In this document: in pieces, positions 59,514 through 64,000 of the stretch
How the letters are laid out: each line of letters opens with the position of its first letter
Position numbering within the stretch: position 1 is the stretch's first letter
Assembly (NCBI GenBank): GCA_936440205.1
Contig: OW387138.1
Coordinates: forward strand, 52,591,526 to 52,655,525
Direction of reading: 5' to 3'
From: Lepidonotus clava
Taxonomy: Eukaryota; Annelida; Polychaeta; Phyllodocida; Polynoidae
Length of the DNA stretch: 64,000 nt
Made by a program: the position numbers and the translations under genes
Notes under the pieces: generated by a model
Told to the model about the DNA's origin: nothing
Databases searched by the model: none
Seen by the model: only the letters and a program-made list of their open reading frames with translations

Positions 59514-60980
59514 TCAGTCATCCAGGTAATTGCAAGACAGATCAATACTAATGGAGACAACAACGATGTCAACAGTAGCAGGTTCTAAGTCAGACAGGCT
59601 GGCGCCAGTTAGGAAGGTATTTTCTTCGTTCTTCGTTCTGTCTTCCTGTACTTGCGGCGACTTGAAGTTCCCTCCACATCCCCAGAGACCATCACGTGTG
59701 GCTTCGACCAATTCTTTTTCTCCAGTGTCAAGAAGGGCATCCCGTATTTCTTCAATTTTTACCTTTTCATCTACCATCTCCTCCATCACTGATTCACACA
59801 TATCGGCCCAACGCTGGGTATGCTGTACTCGTTTGCCTAGGGCCTTACAGATCCTTGGGTCAGATTCATTCAAGATAGCTGCTGCTACTTCCTCTTTCCC
59901 AGAGATCTTGGCACGGAGATGTTGGTAGCCCTGTTCGACATGTAGGTACCTGGTGCCTTGGTAGGTGAAGGGCGCATATGCGAAACTAGAGAAAGGGCTG
60001 TTCTCCGAGTGGAAATATATACGTCCATGTAATTCCCTGTTGAAGGCGGCCATCAAATTAAGTCCGGGTGGAAGTTTATCAATGGTCTTATATGTATATT
60101 TGATGCCACTCACGATCAGGTTGTCACCCGCTACTCTGGCCTCACGCCCCAAATGTTTGGCAAGATCTGACAGAGCCCTCAGTTCTGCCCTCTCCTTCTT
60201 CTGTTTCTCATCCAAGAGATCATTTATCCATACTTGCTGTAGGTCAGGATATTGCTTTAAGTTAGCACGGGATCTAAATATCGCATTCCTTGTCATGATA
60301 TTTATCATGACAGCTACAATAGGCCGTGGGCGTGCGTCATTCCGGGCACCGCCAGCCGGTGGTCGACCTAGCCTGTAGGTTTCAACTAGGTCCCGATCAT
60401 CAATCCTGCATCCCGATCTTAGAATGATAGCCTTAACTGTTTGCCAAGTGTCTTCGTTACGCCCCTCAGGTACCCCTTCAATCAGTAACTTGGCCTTCGC
60501 CTCTTGCTGGCGCAATTTCTGGTCAACTATGTCTTCCACAGTATGCTCAGATGTATTAGTTACGGTTTTCCTGAGTTCGGCATTTTCCTTCTCAAGTGTC
60601 AGTATCCGCGCTTTCATTTGGTCAATTTCATCACGGTCGTACACCTTTTGGAGTTTCTCAATGTCTCTCTGCATTACTGGGAGTTTTGCGGTGGCTCTTT
60701 TTAACGTCTTCAGATCTTTTTGTAGGCGGTTTATCTGCTTCGGTAGATTCATTAGTGTACATGTGTTGCGGATGAGAAGATCTACCTTGTCTTCAAGGGT
60801 TAAGTCCGTAGTGTCAGGCATGGTGTCTGAGCCCTCCAAAGTATCATCTTGATCCTCAAGATCTAGGAAAAAGTCACTGTCCTCCTTTCCACTACCGTCA
60901 TCGCAGTAGTTGCTAGCCATCACGATATGATTTTCCTTGTCGGCTATGTGATAGAAGCTTAGAAAAGAAGTAGGTTTCAA
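59514..60980 (-). CDS. LINE ORF1: coiled coil, RNA-binding and NADAR/YbiA domain
   Basis: A frame of 488 residues; an alternative start at 60,920 (Met-Ala-Ser-Asn) would give 468. Order: acidic N-terminus, coiled coil (about 65-145), L1 ORF1-type RNA-binding region (about 160-300, with LLIEGVPE, YRLGRP and a basic Arg-Ser-Arg stretch), then a domain of about 115 residues (320-437) matching the NADAR/YbiA family (DUF1768): FHSENSPFSSF, YLHVEQGYQHLRAK, ICKALGKRV, RW......M and LLDTGEKELVEA...LWGCG. NADAR proteins act on ADP-ribose-linked compounds, some removing ADP-ribose from guanine. ORF1 proteins bind and package the LINE RNA. Why a LINE should carry NADAR is unknown. Confidence 0.85.
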   Translation of the reverse strand: MKPTSFLSFYHIADKENHIVMASNYCDDGSGKEDSDFFLDLEDQDDTLEGSDTMPDTTDLTLEDKVDLLIRNTCTLMNLPKQINRLQKDLKTLKRATAKLPVMQRDIEKLQKVYDRDEIDQMKARILTLEKENAELRKTVTNTSEHTVEDIVDQKLRQQEAKAKLLIEGVPEGRNEDTWQTVKAIILRSGCRIDDRDLVETYRLGRPPAGGARNDARPRPIVAVMINIMTRNAIFRSRANLKQYPDLQQVWINDLLDEKQKKERAELRALSDLAKHLGREARVAGDNLIVSGIKYTYKTIDKLPPGLNLMAAFNRELHGRIYFHSENSPFSSFAYAPFTYQGTRYLHVEQGYQHLRAKISGKEEVAAAILNESDPRICKALGKRVQHTQRWADMCESVMEEMVDEKVKIEEIRDALLDTGEKELVEATRDGLWGCGGNFKSPQVQEDRTKNEENTFLTGASLSDLEPATVDIVVVSISIDLSCNYLDD

Positions 60981-62725
60981 TGGCGGCAGTTTGTTTACCT
61001 TGTTGCTATGGGCGATAGTACAGGTGCTTTCTCCTGCGATACAGTTCAGACTTCACAAAAACATTGTACAATGCGCCAAACCTTTCAGAGTATTTCCAGA
61101 ATTAAATCATGTCATGCAGGGAATATTCTTGGAGTGTTGCAACATGCAGGCATTGATGTTGGTCCTAAACTGGTGATATAAGGTTTGGGGTGGCCCGCTC
61201 TTCTCAACCACGTCCGCCCTCCGCCATTAGTCTATAGCCCGAATAATATATCAAAGAAACAATTTCCAATGTAATTGGAGCCTAATTATTCACCAAAAAA
61301 AGATTTCAAGCATCTCAAGCATATTAAATTTTGTGTTAATTCACGGATCAAAACTTTGGAATCATGGACATAAGATGCGTGAAATGTCTTTGGTCGTCAC
61401 CGCTGTACAGCTGCAGGTTAGTTAACAAGGAAACTTGCTACCGATGGGACTTACCTCTGGTCTGGGGTATTTGGGCCCATGCACATGTTGTTAACAAGAG
61501 CATCGATGATGGCAACATTGTCTGGGTGTTTGATCCCCGCCCTGAATGTTGGAATATATTTATATTGTTCAATTCATCGGCATCACGTCAAGTGCTCTAT
61601 GACTCTATTAAGATGAGAACGGCAAAGGTTATATTCAGCTTTTGGTGTTTAGGAACACATTACCCATTGCTTACTTAAAAACAATATTATTGTCTGTACT
61701 ATTCATGTTGTTATGACGTTATCAACTTACCCACGGTTAAGGTTGAAGCCCCAATCCGTCCCACTACTCCTGAGCTTGTAGGCAGAACGAACGAGTGCCT
61801 AGAAACAATATAACAAGCCAAGAATTAATGGGGGACTTCTAACTAAATTTCAGTGTACGAAATCTTAACATAAACTTGCGCGGTTAAAAAGAACATCAGG
61901 GCTAAACTAGGAATGAGATGATTTCTAAACAAACCGAGAACTCAATTAATCGGTAACGTTTTAGAAGGTGACATTATTAGTTAAGCTGTAAAAACAAACT
62001 TTGGAACTTACACATATTTCTTGGCGTGCATGCAGTTTTGGGGGTTTGCCAGGCTTGGCTTGGTTGACCAGCAGCTCCACTTGGGCTTTTGCCGCAGCCG
62101 CTTCCTCCTCCCCCTTAAGGCACTTCTTCTCCAGGTGCTCCATCCTGGCAAGCAAATCTGCCATGGCCGGTTGAGACGTGGAGGGCCCGGGTGTGGACGA
62201 TGTTTGGGACATGGATGGCCCGGGCATGGATGACGTTTGGGATGTGGAGGGCCCGGGCGTGGACGACGTTTGGGACGTGGACGACGTTGACGACATTTGA
62301 GACGTCAAGGGCCCGGGCGTGGACGATGTTTGGGACATGGAGGGCATCAACCATGGACACGTTTGAGATGTGGAGGGCGTCAACCAGGGCGTGGAGGGCG
62401 TGGAGGGCGTGGAGGGCGTCGAGGGCGTGGACGAGGATGCGGATGCAGTACAGCCTTGGGAACCAACAAGGCTAAGGTCGACGTCGTTGAGGGTGGATCC
62501 TTCTTCCGGGAACAGGGAAAAATCCTGAGACAGATCCTGAGACAGATCACCATCATTCGTATCCTCCGGCTGAGACAATTCCATCACCAGGGAACCTGCG
62601 CCTGCTGATGATTCAAGGTCAGTGATTTTCACGCCACCCAATTTTGGGCTGCTGGTGATCATCCTGCACGAGCTCATACTCGGGTTGGACAGGACAGAGT
62701 CACGATAATCAGTTGATGCGTTCAT

Positions 62726-63329
62726 CGTGGCAGCAAGTTTTCAAGTACTCTAAAGCCATATGCCACGCTGTATTTATACCTCCCCGGCTGACGAAAGCGA
62801 TCTTTTATCGATGTGGGAAGACTTTTACCATAAGTTACGTCCTAGTCATGACGGGGTGTACACGGGGCATCAGCGACACCATGACCGCCACCCCTTTTGA
62901 GGCCTGTTACGTGTCAAGAAGTGTTAAGACTACCCCGCGTGCCGCATGCCGCGGTACTCCTGTGAGGGACCTGACACAGAAGCTAGTTGACATGTCAACA
63001 GATGGCCAACAGCTGCACGCGGTCATTATAGACGCATGTCCCCGTGTCAAACGCGACAGAAGTCATTTCACAGGAACCCCCTGTCGATTGGCTCTTTGAA
63101 GAAAATAAGGGCCTATTAGCCGTGCTACGCGCTTCCCAGTGTAAGAACCAGTGAAGCCCCCGACTAGAAGAAGTCTTTTTAGTTATACCTTACGTATCGT
63201 TTAAGTTGTAGGGTGGATAACTTTTCGCTAAAGACTAGATGAAGCCTTTACAGTACCTGGGGGGTTGTGAAGTCGTGGGGGGGGGTTATAAGTATGTGCC
63301 TGTACTAGACACTGGTTCAGAACAGCCAG
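62726..63329. promoter_or_regulatory. Divergent A/B promoter region, copy 3
   Basis: The counterpart of 7430-8127 in reverse orientation. It has a tgtatttatacc box (RC tataaata, about 62,770) for B and gttataag (63,286-63,294) for A. The open frame at 62,713-63,099 reflects DNA conservation and is not supported as a gene. Confidence 0.55.
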
Positions 63330-63944
63330 ATGATGGCCATGGACATAGAGCGACTGTTAAAGGCAAGTCTGCGTCTGCGTACTGTTCGGGAGGGACCGCC
63401 AGTGGTGAGACCTAGTCACCTACCACCCGCCGACCAATCCGACCATCAGTGGCTGCTTCTGTTGTTAGTGATATACCTGGGGTGGAAATTTATTGGTATC
63501 TGCTCGAAATTGGCAGCAGGCTGCCACTTGTTAGTGCAGGGTCAACGTCGGAGGGCTACAGTGCAGTGCTGTCTGAGGATCTACTGCCGATGGGAAACGC
63601 TCCTATTTCCACTGGCTCCCATTCCCGCCGAAATGGAAGTCGTAGGAAGTGCTGCCTGCCCACAAATGATCAACCAAAGACCGAGCATCCTGTCCAAGGC
63701 CCTGACCGTCGCCTGGTCGGGCCCACTCACGGTCCATCTGAATGGCAGTGACGAACCCTTGACGTTTGAACTCCTGCAAGAAGTCAAGATTCCTCGTACG
63801 GAGCGCGTCCGCCTGAACAAATTTTTCAGGCACAGACTTTGTAGAGCGAGCGTTTGCCTCATAGACAACAGGAACCACATGGTCCAAGAACTACTCCCAG
63901 CCGAGAAACTGGGCTGCATGCCTGACGTAGACTCTTGGGTGTGA
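63330..63944 (+). CDS. Element membrane protein A, copy 3
   Basis: A 204-residue open frame starting Met-Met-Ala-Met-Asp, about 90% identical to A of copy 1 along its length, with the same single membrane span, LRIYCR and PLAPIPA motifs and C-terminal end. The TATA-like box about 40 bases upstream supports this start. It looks whole. The Env-like gene of copy 3 would be expected just past 64,000 on the - strand, outside the window. Function unknown. Confidence 0.6.
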   Translation: MMAMDIERLLKASLRLRTVREGPPVVRPSHLPPADQSDHQWLLLLLVIYLGWKFIGICSKLAAGCHLLVQGQRRRATVQCCLRIYCRWETLLFPLAPIPAEMEVVGSAACPQMINQRPSILSKALTVAWSGPLTVHLNGSDEPLTFELLQEVKIPRTERVRLNKFFRHRLCRASVCLIDNRNHMVQELLPAEKLGCMPDVDSWV

Positions 63945-64000
63945 TGGACAGTTATATATAAGTGTACGATATGTTTGAAGTATATATGGGAAAATGTTAA

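Larger units (their letters stand above)
56012..61200 (-). mobile_element. Nearly complete LINE with NADAR-bearing ORF1
   Basis: A minus-strand non-LTR element inserted in the B gene of element copy 3. The 3' end is marked by an A-rich tail (T-rich on the + strand, about 56,013-56,032), right where homology to copy 1 resumes (tattatctggac). The 5' end lies between the ORF1 start (60,980) and the B exon at 61,731. It carries two frames without breaks, ORF1 and ORF2, 227 bases apart. The endonuclease/reverse transcriptase looks CR1/L2-like. It may be young. The target duplication is not resolved. Confidence 0.8.
54878..62725 (-). pseudogene. Gene B, element copy 3, split by a LINE
   Basis: The first block 62,725-61,990 encodes the Ser/Thr/Pro-rich region and Glu/Ala coiled coil, about 75% identical to copy 1 by eye. 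An exon-like block at 61,798-61,731 (acceptor tttctag, donor gtaagt) matches the B exon at 27,498-27,569 of copy 2. Blocks near 55,837-55,728 and 55,231-54,960 match the last two exons. The LINE at 56.0-61.2 kb lies within an intron. The gene looks broken in more than one place. Confidence 0.55.

Noticed and set aside
61364-61678. A 104-residue + strand frame between the LINE and gene B of copy 3.
   Set aside because: No domain, no start context, and it lies antisense in the LINE 5' or intron region.
6741-64000. Reading the two 7-kb inverted arms as terminal inverted repeats of one giant element.
   Set aside because: The arms contain whole gene sets including transposase exon 1, copy 2 shares the same gene order as a direct copy between them, and the middle is a nest of unrelated insertions. 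Separate copies explain it better.

Overview
The window looks like non-coding, transposon-dense nuclear DNA of an invertebrate animal. It has intron-bearing element genes with consensus GT/AG junctions, CR1/L2-like LINEs, tRNA- and 5S-derived SINE pieces, solo LTRs, a hAT-like element and many poly-G/C-tipped non-autonomous elements. I see no convincing host gene and cannot name the species. A marine invertebrate (lancelet, acorn worm, echinoderm or mollusc type) is a guess from repeat style only.

Main content: a large DNA element built around an EnSpm/CACTA-type (Tnp2-like) transposase, which also carries membrane-protein genes. Copy 1 (about 4.5-20.1 kb, + orientation) reads: F-type fusion glycoprotein (Env-like, +), single-pass membrane protein A (-), shared divergent promoter, spliced gene B (+), membrane protein C (-), second divergent promoter, four-exon transposase D (+), five-exon PHD-finger gene E (+). 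Copy 2 (about 24.0-28.8 kb, same orientation, strongly diverged) keeps partial Env, A and B in the same order and orientations. Copy 3 (about 52.2-64 kb, inverted) keeps D exon 1, partial C, B and A, and runs off the right edge. The shared order in three diverged copies argues that these genes travel together as one envelope-bearing DNA transposon. Under the fossil rule I describe the copies only as whole or partial.

Between copies 2 and 3 (29-52 kb) lies a nest of insertions. A hAT-like element (37.1-40.2 kb) holds a solo LTR (37,864-39,236, TSD ggtc). A broken LINE (43.3-46.1 kb) is split by a tRNA-derived SINE and LTR-like DNA. A second solo LTR of the same family on the - strand (46,164-51,918, TSD ccat) was itself split by a tyrosine-recombinase (Crypton-like) element of about 4.4 kb with short terminal inverted repeats, next to a 150-bp palindrome.

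Copy 3 is interrupted by a nearly complete LINE (about 56.0-61.2 kb, - strand). Its ORF1 fuses a coiled coil and an L1-type RNA-binding region to a NADAR/YbiA-like domain, the second most notable item. A 480-bp stretch (42,712-43,192) holds six copies of the palindrome ACCCACTTGGGT plus a seventh variant that is still palindromic.
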